A DNA stretch of 64,000 nt from Faecalicatena orotica (GTDB lineage: Bacteria > Bacillota > Clostridia > Lachnospirales > Lachnospiraceae). Under the pieces are notes generated by a model, which worked only from the letters and a program-made list of their open reading frames with translations, was not told where the DNA came from and searched no databases. Position numbers and translations under genes: made by a program. The DNA lies in assembly GCF_003149245.1 (NCBI RefSeq), contig NZ_QGDL01000020.1, positions 1 to 64,000 of the forward strand, read 5' to 3'. Positions 50,921 through 58,541 of the stretch are shown piece after piece. Numbering within the stretch: the first letter of the stretch is position 1; every line of letters starts with the position of its first letter.

Positions 50921-51948
50921 AAAAATTATTGAATACGCTTTATGTAACCTCTGAGAACAGTTATTTGGCTCTGGACGGCGAAAATGTTGTTGTTTGGGAT
51001 TCGGATAAGGAAATCGGGCGCCTCCCCCTGCATAATCTGGAAGGAATTGTATCTTTTGGATATAGGGGGACCAGCCCGGCACTGATGGGTGCCTGTGCAG
51101 ACAAAAATATTTCCCTGTGTTATCTGACCCCGCAGGGAAAGTTTTTGGCAAGGGTTACAGGCAAAGTTAAGGGAAACGTGATTTTAAGAAAACAGCAGTA
51201 TGAGAGCAGCCTTGATGAAGCGATGAGTATGGAAATTGCCAGAAACTGCATTGTTGGCAAGGTTCATAATGCTAGATGGGTTCTGGAGCGTGTCACAAGA
51301 GATCACAGCATGCAGATTGATGTCGGTAAGGTTAAGGAAGCTTCTGATAATTTAAAAAGTTCGCTTGAACTTATACAGAATAGTGGATCAAAAGATCAAC
51401 TGCGAGGTTATGAAGGGGAAGCGGCAAGCGTATATTTTAGTGTTTTTGACGAATTGATTCTTCAACAGAAAAAAGACTTTACTTTTCACGGCAGAAACAA
51501 AAGGCCGCCTATGGATAATATGAATGCCTTGCTTTCATTTGTCTATACATTATTGACAAATACAATTACCTCAGCCTTAGAAACTGTCGGGCTGGACCCA
51601 TATGTAGGGTATCTTCACACGGATCGTCCGGGAAGGGCATCTTTATCTCTGGATCTTATCGAAGAATTGCGGGCAGTATTGGCAGACCGTTTTGTTCTGT
51701 CACTAGTTAATAAAAAAATAGTGACAGGAAAGAATTTTGATAAAATGGAAAATGGTGCGGTTTTGATGGATGACGATTTACGCAGGACCGTACTGACAGA
51801 ATGGCAGAATAAAAAGAAAGAAAACCTGACACATCCATACTTGAAAGAAAAAATAGAGTGGGGAATGGTTCCGTATGTACAGGCAATGCTGCTTGCGAGA
51901 TATCTTAGAGGTGATCTTGATGGATATCCGGTATTTTTATGGAAATGA
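50917..51948 (+). CDS. cas1: Cas1 integrase (type I-C)
   Basis: A 343-residue metal-dependent integrase for spacer acquisition. RGYEGEAASVYFSVFDE carries the catalytic Glu, and VGYLHTDRPGRASLSLDLIE the conserved His and Asp. The N-terminal beta domain starts KLLNTLYVTSENSYLALDGE. It overlaps cas4 by four bases and is followed by cas2 after nine bases. The frame is intact, so adaptation could be active. Confidence 0.96.
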   Translation: MKKLLNTLYVTSENSYLALDGENVVVWDSDKEIGRLPLHNLEGIVSFGYRGTSPALMGACADKNISLCYLTPQGKFLARVTGKVKGNVILRKQQYESSLDEAMSMEIARNCIVGKVHNARWVLERVTRDHSMQIDVGKVKEASDNLKSSLELIQNSGSKDQLRGYEGEAASVYFSVFDELILQQKKDFTFHGRNKRPPMDNMNALLSFVYTLLTNTITSALETVGLDPYVGYLHTDRPGRASLSLDLIEELRAVLADRFVLSLVNKKIVTGKNFDKMENGAVLMDDDLRRTVLTEWQNKKKENLTHPYLKEKIEWGMVPYVQAMLLARYLRGDLDGYPVFLWK

Positions 51949-51957
51949 GGTGTGGAG

Positions 51958-52248
51958 ATGCTGGTACTGATTACATATGATGTAAATACCGAAACCGCCG
52001 CGGGCAGAGGGCGGCTGAGAAAAGTCGCAAAGCAATGCGTAAACTATGGTAGAAGAGTACAGAATTCAGTTTTTGAATGTATTTTAGATAATGCTCAATG
52101 TGTTATGTTGAAAGCAAAGTTATCGGACATCATAGATGAAGATGTAGACAGCCTCCGTTTTTACTATTTGGGAAATAACTATAAAACGAAGGTGGAGCAC
52201 ATCGGCGTGGATAGGGGAGTAGCGGCTGATCAGACATTAATTATGTAG
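51958..52248 (+). CDS. cas2: Cas2 (type I-C adaptation)
   Basis: A 96-residue structural partner of Cas1. MLVLITYDVNTETAAGRGRL is the family N-terminus, with the conserved Asp after Y; SVFECILDNAQ and SLRFYYLGNNYKTKVEHIG follow. A GTG two codons upstream is an alternative start. This is the only complete copy; three 3' fragments of cas2 lie ahead of the other leaders. Confidence 0.95.
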   Translation: MLVLITYDVNTETAAGRGRLRKVAKQCVNYGRRVQNSVFECILDNAQCVMLKAKLSDIIDEDVDSLRFYYLGNNYKTKVEHIGVDRGVAADQTLIM

Positions 52249-52413
52249 TGCGAATCAGAAGTAAATATACAAACACACGGGGGATTCGCACTGGAAAAAT
52301 GCTCAGATTGAGTGTATTTGTAAATGAAAGAAAAAAGAGCGTAATATAGACAAGTTTCTCTGATATTTAGGTGAAAATGCCTAAATATCAGAGGTAGAAA
52401 TTGTCTATTTTGC
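52249..52413 (+). promoter_or_regulatory. CRISPR leader 2 (canonical position after cas2)
   Basis: Carries the best dyad of the four leaders: CTCTGATATTTAGG (52358-52371) and CCTAAATATCAGAG (52380-52393), 14 of 14 bases with an 8-base loop, ending 20 bases before the repeat. It is followed by only a single degenerate repeat, so it no longer drives a real array. Confidence 0.75.
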
Positions 52414-52444
52414 GTTCGTTCCCTAGCGGGAACGGGCGTGAAAT
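52414..52444 (+). repeat. Orphan degenerate CRISPR repeat after leader 2
   Basis: GTTCGTTCCCTAGCGGGAAC followed by GGGCGTGAAAT resembles the array repeat but differs in the loop and in the GTGGATTG part. Similarity to the cas2 3' end starts at the very next base. Confidence 0.75.
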
Positions 52445-52566
52445 TTATCATAGATGTAGAACTTGACAGTTTTCGGTATTTTTTATTAGGACGTAACTAT
52501 AAAGTGAGTGTTAAACGTATTGGTGTAGAGGGGCGAATAACATTTGACGAGACATTAATTATGTAG
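52445..52566 (+). pseudogene. cas2: cas2 3' fragment ahead of leader 3
   Basis: The frame is open for about 39 codons and reads DVELDSFRYFLLGRNYKVSV...ETLIM, aligned with the intact DEDVDSLRFYYLGNNYKTKV...QTLIM. It is clearly diverged from the gene at 51958, so it came from another cas2 allele or an old copy. It begins right after the orphan repeat and ends in the same stop and leader junction as the intact gene. Confidence 0.85.
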
Positions 52567-52736
52567 TGCGAACCCGAAGTGAACATAAAAACTCTGGGAG
52601 ATTCGCACCAGAAAAAATGCACAAAATGAGTACGTTTGCAAATGAAAAAGCGAAAAAAGAGCGCAATGTAGGCAAGGTGTTCTGATATTTAGGTGAAAAT
52701 CCCTAAATATTGAGGGTGGGAATTGTTCATTTTGCT
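52567..52736 (+). promoter_or_regulatory. CRISPR leader 3
   Basis: Similar to the other leaders, with the dyads GTGCGAA/TTCGCAC and TGATATTTAG/CTAAATATT (52682-52710) in the same positions relative to the first repeat. Confidence 0.8.
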
Positions 52737-52968
52737 GTCGTTCCCTTCGCGGGAACGTGGATTGAAATTGGAGTTTGTTCTAGGAGACGAGAATGGACAG
52801 CATCGTCGTTCCCTTCGCGGGAACGTGGATTGAAATTGGTATATTTACATCTATTATACATTAGTATCCTGTCGTTCCCTTCGCGAGAACGTGGATTGAA
52901 ATCTATTGATAACCTTCTAGATTGTGGAGATACATCGTCGTTCCCTTCGGGGGAACGCGGATTAAAAT
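52737..52968 (+). CRISPR. CRISPR array 3 (type I-C, 4 repeats, 3 spacers)
   Basis: The 32-base repeat begins GTCGTTCCCTTCGCGGGAAC and ends GTGGATTGAAAT. Repeats start at 52737, 52805, 52871 and 52937; spacers are 34-36 bases. The third repeat has one change (GCGAGAAC) and the last is degenerate (TTCGGGGGAACGCGGATTAAAAT), so the leader end is on the left. Confidence 0.97.
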
Positions 52969-53118
52969 AAGTTTGTGGTATTGTTTCGTTGTTAAGCACA
53001 TGATGGGATAGTTTAAATATTCCAAAATACTTTTTTATTTAATATATGGAGATGCCGACAAGTAAAGTTGACACATTTATTTAAATATGCTACCTTTAAT
53101 ATAATAGGAGGTGTTACA
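52969..53118. other. AT-rich region before the toxin-antitoxin cluster
   Basis: Contains ATAGTTTAAATATTCC near 53008 and a TTGACA at 53068-53073 before the antitoxin gene. No CRISPR repeat is present. Confidence 0.4.
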
Positions 53119-53313
53119 ATGGCATACGCAAAAAAGGAAGATGCAATAGCCTATGTAAATAATTATCAAAAAGAAAAATATGATAGAATAACAGTTATGG
53201 CAGCAAAGGGAAAAAAAGCAGAATATAAAGCGGCGGCAAAATTTAAAGGGATGAAACTATCTGCATTTGTACAAGATTGCGTGGAAAAAGAATTAGAACG
53301 AATGAAAAAGTGA
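53119..53313 (+). CDS. Small Arc-like (ribbon-helix-helix) antitoxin
   Basis: A 64-residue basic protein. DRITVMAAKGKKAEYKAAAK followed by GMKLSAFVQDCVEKELERMK resembles short ribbon-helix-helix antitoxins that pair with RelE/ParE toxins and repress their own promoter. TAGGAGGTG lies before the ATG. It is followed 69 bases later by the toxin gene, with a repeated ATAGTTTAAATAT motif between them. Confidence 0.75.
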   Translation: MAYAKKEDAIAYVNNYQKEKYDRITVMAAKGKKAEYKAAAKFKGMKLSAFVQDCVEKELERMKK

Positions 53314-53382
53314 AGAGTAATATATTGCTGGAATAGTTTAAATATGCTATGATGGAGGTATCAAAATAAAGGAGATACCGAG

Positions 53383-53643
53383 ATGCAAATTGAGTATAGT
53401 AAGAAAGCCGCTAAGTATATTAACGCACTGGATAGACCGACAAAACAGCGCTTAAAGGCAGGCATTGAAGGGTTAACGCAAAAGCCACCCGTGGGAGATA
53501 TAAAGCTATTGCAGGGCTTTACAGATGGCAGGAAGCGGCTAAGGGTAGGCAAGTATAGGATAATATATAATTATGGCTCAGACGGCATAATAGAGATATT
53601 ATATATTATCAATGTGGATTCAAGAGGGGATATATATAAATAA
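53383..53643 (+). CDS. RelE/ParE-family toxin
   Basis: An 86-residue protein with the RelE fold pattern: MQIEYSKKAAKYINALDRPT, then GIEGLTQKPPVGDIKLLQGF and GRKRLRVGKYRIIYNYGSDG. RelE toxins cleave mRNA on the ribosome, and ParE relatives inhibit gyrase. The basic GRKRLRVGKYRIIY segment supports RNA cleavage. AAAGGAG precedes the start. It ends 28 bases before the next small gene. Confidence 0.85.
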   Translation: MQIEYSKKAAKYINALDRPTKQRLKAGIEGLTQKPPVGDIKLLQGFTDGRKRLRVGKYRIIYNYGSDGIIEILYIINVDSRGDIYK

Positions 53644-53671
53644 TATCTTCTCCATAAAAGGAGGTAAGAAG

Positions 53672-53875
53672 ATGAATACAGCAACCAAAGAGATGATTGA
53701 TCTCATGGAGGTATTGCCAGAGAGTGACCAAAATTTAGCACTGGAGATTGTTCGTAAGCTTGTCCTTGCGTGGGATCCGGATTTTACAAAGCTGACTCTG
53801 GCCGAGAAAGCAAGTCTTGAAGAAGCACTTGCAGACCCGGAAACAATCCCACATGAGGCTATTAACTGGGATTGA
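53672..53875 (+). CDS. Small acidic protein, possible second antitoxin
   Basis: A 67-residue acidic protein (MNTATKEMIDLMEVLPESDQ, then ALEIVRKLVLAWDPDFTKLT). Similar short proteins are common beside RelE-like toxins in Clostridia, and the helical, acidic sequence would suit an antitoxin. AAAGGAGG lies 6-7 bases before the start. I do not recognise a named family, so the role is inferred from position. Confidence 0.65.
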   Translation: MNTATKEMIDLMEVLPESDQNLALEIVRKLVLAWDPDFTKLTLAEKASLEEALADPETIPHEAINWD

Positions 53876-53878
53876 TAG

Positions 53879-53905
53879 AGCCGCCGTAATGGTGGCTTTT
53901 TCTGA
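53879..53905 (+). terminator. Terminator of the toxin-antitoxin cluster
   Basis: AGCCGCC pairs with GGTGGCT around a short loop, followed by TTTTTC. Confidence 0.65.
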
Positions 53906-53968
53906 ACTTTGATTTATTTAGGGGCCAGTAATTCGATTTATTCTGTCATAAACATAGGTTTTGACAGT

Positions 53969-53999
53969 GTCGTTCCCTTGTGGGGACGGGACTTGTAAT
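53969..53999 (+). repeat. Orphan degenerate CRISPR repeat before leader 4
   Basis: GTCGTTCCCTTGTGGGGACG followed by GGACTTGTAAT keeps the 5' half of the array repeat and a decayed 3' half. As at 52414, cas2-like sequence starts at its end. Confidence 0.75.
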
Positions 54000-54121
54000 T
54001 TATAATAGATGTAGAGCTTAACAGTCTTTGGTATTTTTAATTGAGATGTAACTATAAGGTTAGTGTTAAACATATTGGTGCGGAGGGACGAATAACATTT
54101 GACGAGATATTAAGTATGTAG
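54000..54121 (+). pseudogene. cas2: Decayed cas2 3' fragment ahead of leader 4
   Basis: The same 122-base segment as at 52445, nearly identical in sequence, but with a stop (TTTTAA) inside the frame. The shared left boundary at a degenerate repeat shows that the two units arose by duplication. Confidence 0.85.
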
Positions 54122-54291
54122 TGCGAACCCGAAGTGAACATAAAAACTCTGGGAGATTCGCACCAGAAAAAATGCACAAATTGAGTGCGTTTGCAATTGA
54201 AAAAGAGAAAAAAGAGCGCAATATAGACAAGTTGCTCTGATATTTAGGTGAAAATGCCTAAATATTAAGGGTGGGAATTGTTTATTTTGCA
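54122..54291 (+). promoter_or_regulatory. CRISPR leader 4
   Basis: About 170 bases matching leader 3 closely, with dyads GTGCGAA/TTCGCAC and CTGATATTTAGG/CCTAAATATT (54235-54266). Confidence 0.8.
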
Positions 54292-54650
54292 GTCGTTCCC
54301 TTCGCGGGAACGTGGATTGAAATCGTTACCGGTTACCGCTGCCGTAAGGCCTGCAAGTCGTTCCCTTCGCGGGAACGTGGATTGAAATCCACTCTGTCGA
54401 GCCATCTTGAAGTGTTGTATTCGTCGTTCCCTTCGCGGGAACGTGGATTGAAATTTATGCCTGTGATCGCTGCCGGACCGGACCACTGTCGTTCCCTTCG
54501 CGGGAACGTGGATTGAAATCCACTCTGTCGAGCCATCTTGAAGTGTTGTATTCGTCGTTCCCTTCGCGGGAATGTGGATTGAAATCGATAATCCAAAATG
54601 TCTCATCAGAAAGGTCATAGTCGTTCCTTTCGCGGGAACGTGATTGAAGT
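54292..54650 (+). CRISPR. CRISPR array 4 (type I-C, 6 repeats, 5 spacers)
   Basis: Uses the same repeat as array 3. Repeats start at 54292, 54357, 54423, 54488, 54554 and 54620; spacers are 33-34 bases. The second spacer (54389-54422) and the fourth (54520-54553) are identical, beginning CCACTCTGTCGAGCCATCTT. The last repeat is degenerate and one base short. Confidence 0.97.
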
Positions 54651-54718
54651 TAAACAAACTAAGCTCTCGGCCAAACCCCTATATAGCAGGCAGTTCCCAA
54701 AAGATGCTAACACAAAAA

Positions 54719-54745
54719 ATACTTCGGGGCATATCCCCGAAGTAT
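54719..54745 (-). terminator. Terminator of the AraC-family gene
   Basis: ACTTCGGGG pairs perfectly with CCCCGAAGT. On the minus strand it is followed by ATTTTTTG. Confidence 0.8.
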
Positions 54746-54793
54746 AAATCATAATCTGGCTATAAAAGAACCGCCAAAAGATTCCATTGCATG

Positions 54794-55648
54794 CTATTGA
54801 TTCCCTATTGCCCGGTATTTACTGGGTGCCGTCCCGAAATGTTTCTTGAAAAGCTTGCTGAAGTGGTAGGCGTCGTCATACCCGACCATAGCTGCCACAT
54901 TCTGTATACTAAGTTCCGGAGACTCCTCCATCAGTTCCCGCGCTTTTTCCATTCGAAGTTCGATCAGATAATTAATAGGGGTATCACCAGTCTCACTTTT
55001 GAAAATTTTGGAGACATAAAATGTACTCAGATACATGTTCTTAGCGATTTGGTCAAGCGAGATTTTTTCGTGATAATGTTCATTAAAGTAGCGGATCATC
55101 TGTTTTACGACGTATTTCTTGTTTGGAGATTCGAAGATACAGCCATTTTGTTCTTCCATGACTTCCTGCTGGTCTCTTAACAGGAGCAGGATAAACTGGA
55201 TCAGGTAGGACTTCAGCATGAAGTAGCGTCCGGGGCGGCATGTATGAAATTCCTTCCCCATAGCAGAACAAAGACGGTACACATCCTGACGCATACCGTC
55301 TTTCATAGGAATAATCATATTCCCGTTTGGCAGAGGCAGGGTATTTGGGGGCATATGCCGAATGTGTATATCGCTGAATCCGATGTAATACTCTGTTGCA
55401 CAGCACTGCGGGCAAGTTACGAGACTTCTGTGATAAGTTCCGGGATTCAGGATAATCAGATCTCCGGCTTTGATCGGGTATTCTTTTCCGTCTATGTAAT
55501 AAGTACCATATCCCTTTGTCACGACAGAAATCTCTAAATGTTCATGACTGTGGTAATTCTCTTCAGTTTCTGTACGCTTCAGATTACAGATAAATAAAAA
55601 AGTAGGGTTTAAGTCATCATAAGTCAGGTCATATTCCTGTCTGTACAT
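54794..55648 (-). CDS. AraC-family transcriptional regulator
   Basis: A 284-residue regulator. The N-terminal cupin-type sensor domain is visible (EENYHSHEHLEISVVTKGYG, then GDLIILNPGTYH). Two C-terminal helix-turn-helix motifs follow (EKISLDQIAKNMYLSTFYVS, then SIQNVAAMVGYDDAYHFSKL), ending FKKHFGTAPSKYRAI. The start at 55648 follows GGGAGGTGA; the frame is open 17 codons upstream with no ribosome site. It is divergent from a MATE exporter and may control it. The ligand is probably a sugar (inference). Confidence 0.92.
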   Translation of the reverse strand: MYRQEYDLTYDDLNPTFLFICNLKRTETEENYHSHEHLEISVVTKGYGTYYIDGKEYPIKAGDLIILNPGTYHRSLVTCPQCCATEYYIGFSDIHIRHMPPNTLPLPNGNMIIPMKDGMRQDVYRLCSAMGKEFHTCRPGRYFMLKSYLIQFILLLLRDQQEVMEEQNGCIFESPNKKYVVKQMIRYFNEHYHEKISLDQIAKNMYLSTFYVSKIFKSETGDTPINYLIELRMEKARELMEESPELSIQNVAAMVGYDDAYHFSKLFKKHFGTAPSKYRAIGNQ

Positions 55649-55995
55649 AAAGTCACCTCCCGGATAAATGATATTTGATGCTGATAATTCGTCTGACACC
55701 GCATAGGATATAAGAGCGTCCTGAATTGCATGTACTAAAAATTATACTCCTGTACGGGGGGATAATTCAATGAAAATATAAACATTCCTGCAGAAAAGTC
55801 AAATGGATGGTACTGGCAGTCATGCCCGTCCTGCGGGTTGTCCGGGGGAATAAAGCAAAATACTACATTTAAAGCACAACATATTACATTCTGCTTTTTC
55901 CGGGATTGATTATAATAGAACATGTTTACCGGAAATGTTTCCATCTCAGGAAGTTAACTGGAAACAAATTTAAGCAAAACAGGAGGTAACAAGAC
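55649..55995. other. Divergent intergenic region, AraC gene and MATE gene
   Basis: A TATAAT (55911-55916) lies 80 bases before the MATE gene; its -35 box is not clear. No operator palindrome or gene was recognised. Confidence 0.4.
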
Positions 55996-57369
55996 ATGAC
56001 GAAAAAGATGACAGAAGGCAGACCGTGGAAATTGATTGTGATGTTTACGATTCCCTTATTGATCGGGAATATTTTTCAGCAGTTATATAGTATGGTAGAT
56101 ACCTTGATTGTGGGAAGGACATTAGGGGTGCATGCACTGGCGGCAGTGGGGTGCACGGGCAGTATTAGTTTCCTGATACTCGGATTTGCAATGGGCGTGA
56201 GCGCCGGGCTCGCTATCATTACAGCCCAGCGGTTTGGGGCAAAAGATGAGGCCGGTGTCAGAAAGAGTGTGGCAGCAGGGGCGTGGATCAGTCTTGCAGT
56301 AACTGTTGTACTGACAGTGGTTTCCGTTCCGCTGGCAAGAAATATTCTGGAACTGATGCGGACCCCGGCGGAGATTATTGATTCGGCATATGAGTATATC
56401 GTGATCATTTTCTGGGGTATTATAGCCAGTATGCTGTTTAACTTTTTATCCAATATCATCAGAGCTCTGGGGGACAGCAAGACACCGCTTTTCTTTTTAA
56501 TTATTGCATGTATTCTGAACATCGTGCTCGATTTTGCACTCATCATGGGAGCGAAAATGGGGGTGGCCGGGGCAGCCTGGGCTACGATTATTGCACAGAT
56601 GGCGTCAGCGCTGATGTGCTTATGGTATATTAAGAAGAAACTTCCGATACTGCATCTGAAAAAGGATGACTGGAAGGTTTCTGGATGGGATATCGGCCAG
56701 CATTTTAAAGTTGCGATGCCGATGGGGTTCCAGATGTCTATCATTGCAATTGGTGCGGTCGTACTTCAGTTTGTACTTAACGGGCTTGGCTCGATTGCAG
56801 TTGCGGCATTCTCGGCGGCACAAAGGATCGACCAGATTGCGGCACAGCCGATGAACTCTTTTGGAACAACGATGGCGACCTATGCGGCACAGAATTATGG
56901 TGCAGGAAAGATAGACAGGATAAAACAGGGAGTTTTCCAATGCAGCCTGATTTCCGTGGGATTCAGTATTGTGATGGCACTCGTGAATATTTTTGCCGGG
57001 TATCAGCTCGCGGGATTGTTTGTAGGATCAGGGGAAACAGGTGTCCAGAGTATGGCCCAGACATATCTTCAGATCAATGGAGTTATGTATTTTGTACTGG
57101 CACTGTTGTTCATCTATAGATTTACACTGCAGGGACTCGGAAAAGGATTTATGCCTACGGTGGCCGGGATTATGGAACTGGTCATGAGGACCTTTGCCGC
57201 AATCTTCCTTACAGCCTCCATTGGCTTTGCTGGTGCATGCTGGGCTAGTCCGCTGGCATGGATCGGCGCATGTATTCCGCTTGCAGCAGCCTATTTTATG
57301 ACGATGCGGAAACTTACACAGCAGAGGGCAGAAGCCAGTATGAAGTATGAGGAGCAGACAGCTTCTTAA
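55996..57369 (+). CDS. MATE-family efflux transporter
   Basis: A 457-residue membrane protein with twelve hydrophobic segments in two related halves (IPLLIGNIFQQLYSMVDTLI in the first, MPMGFQMSIIAIGAVVLQFV in the second). It is expected to export cationic drugs or metabolites using Na+ or H+. The segments ALGDSKTPLFF and AQNYGAGK are typical. AGGAGG lies 9-10 bases before the start. The divergent AraC regulator is a candidate controller. Confidence 0.94.
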   Translation: MTKKMTEGRPWKLIVMFTIPLLIGNIFQQLYSMVDTLIVGRTLGVHALAAVGCTGSISFLILGFAMGVSAGLAIITAQRFGAKDEAGVRKSVAAGAWISLAVTVVLTVVSVPLARNILELMRTPAEIIDSAYEYIVIIFWGIIASMLFNFLSNIIRALGDSKTPLFFLIIACILNIVLDFALIMGAKMGVAGAAWATIIAQMASALMCLWYIKKKLPILHLKKDDWKVSGWDIGQHFKVAMPMGFQMSIIAIGAVVLQFVLNGLGSIAVAAFSAAQRIDQIAAQPMNSFGTTMATYAAQNYGAGKIDRIKQGVFQCSLISVGFSIVMALVNIFAGYQLAGLFVGSGETGVQSMAQTYLQINGVMYFVLALLFIYRFTLQGLGKGFMPTVAGIMELVMRTFAAIFLTASIGFAGACWASPLAWIGACIPLAAAYFMTMRKLTQQRAEASMKYEEQTAS

Positions 57370-57388
57370 GAAAATAGCCTGATAACAT

Positions 57389-57426
57389 GAAAAAAGGCTG
57401 TATCCGTTATGGATACAGCCTTTTTT
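57389..57426. terminator. Bidirectional terminator between MATE and YitT-family genes
   Basis: AAAAAAGGCTGTATCC pairs perfectly with GGATACAGCCTTTTTT. The stop codon of the leftward gene lies in the loop of this hairpin. Confidence 0.9.
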
Positions 57427-58303
57427 CGAAGTTGCCCGATACAGAGCACCCTTCTGTAAATATCATGAATGCGTTCGGATCAATACTACGGACAATCCGT
57501 TTCAACTGGCTGACCTCGTATTTTGAAATAACAACAAACAGAATGTACGATGTCTGGTTCGTGTAGGCCCCGGCCCCGTCCCAGTTGGTGACGCCGCGCC
57601 CGGTCTGTTCGATGATTGCCCTCGAGATTCCGAGCTTTTTCGTAAAAATCATAACACTCATATTGATGTTCTGAATATGTACGCGGTCACATGCGATGGA
57701 GTACACAACACCGTAAATCAAAGAATAAATAACAATTTCAATATTAAACATCAAAAGGCAGATGCCATAGACAAAGAAATTGATGATGATGGATACTTTG
57801 CCTACGCTGAATCCCGGGAATTTCTTTGTGAAATAGATGCCCAGAATATCCTGTCCCCCGCCGGAACTGCCGCCTCGTAAGATCATGCCAGAACCGGTAC
57901 CTGCGATAATGCCCCCGATTACGCAGGCGGTCAGGTAGTCATCGATGACCGGGCTGGCCGGAACAGGCAAAAAGGTAAGCGCCGCTGTCTGTACAATAAT
58001 TGTAATAACGGACCGTCCAAAGAATTCTTTACCCATCTTGCTCCATGCCATATAGATCAAAGGTATGTTGATTAAAAAATAAATGATACCGGCGATATCG
58101 GTCTGTCCAAAGGAAAAATGGAATACCTGGACAATCAGGGTACGGATCAGCTGTGAGATACCCATAAAGCCGCCGTTATATAATGAAAGAGGCGTGATAA
58201 AAACATTAAGCCCAAAGGCAAACATTACAGAACCCAGAATTGCATTGCCCATCCCATAAACACGCTGTTTCTGCATATTATCTAATTTATTAAAGAATGA
58301 CAT
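57407..58303 (-). CDS. YitT-family membrane protein (DUF161/DUF2179)
   Basis: A 298-residue protein. Five or six membrane segments in the first 200 residues are followed by a soluble C-terminal DUF2179 domain of about 85 residues (GISRAIIEQTGRGVTNWDGA, then YEVSQLKRIVRSIDPNAFMI). The glycine-rich GGIIAGTGSGMILRGGSSGG is the family hallmark. Function is not established. A GTG five codons upstream overlaps the ribosome site; the ATG used here follows GGGGGAAA. Confidence 0.92.
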   Translation of the reverse strand: MSFFNKLDNMQKQRVYGMGNAILGSVMFAFGLNVFITPLSLYNGGFMGISQLIRTLIVQVFHFSFGQTDIAGIIYFLINIPLIYMAWSKMGKEFFGRSVITIIVQTAALTFLPVPASPVIDDYLTACVIGGIIAGTGSGMILRGGSSGGGQDILGIYFTKKFPGFSVGKVSIIINFFVYGICLLMFNIEIVIYSLIYGVVYSIACDRVHIQNINMSVMIFTKKLGISRAIIEQTGRGVTNWDGAGAYTNQTSYILFVVISKYEVSQLKRIVRSIDPNAFMIFTEGCSVSGNFEKRLYP

Positions 58304-58541
58304 ATTAATTTCCCCCACTGCTGTAATAAAGTTGTCTGACGCGTATCTATTCTAGCATTTTGATTTCCCCATTACAAGATAAAAAAAGCGAAATTTTATA
58401 ATATTTCATTATATGCTTATAATCATGCATTATTGCACCGTAAAAAAGTGTGAAAAGAAAAGCAGAATGTAAATTGTTTCTGCCAGTATTGTCAAAATAT
58501 GCTATAATATCTCCATTATGATTCATAATCGGGGTGTGTAT

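Noticed and set aside
53119-53875. Further Cas or anti-CRISPR genes between arrays 3 and 4
   Set aside because: The three small genes look like a RelE-type toxin-antitoxin cluster; no Cas or anti-CRISPR family was recognised.
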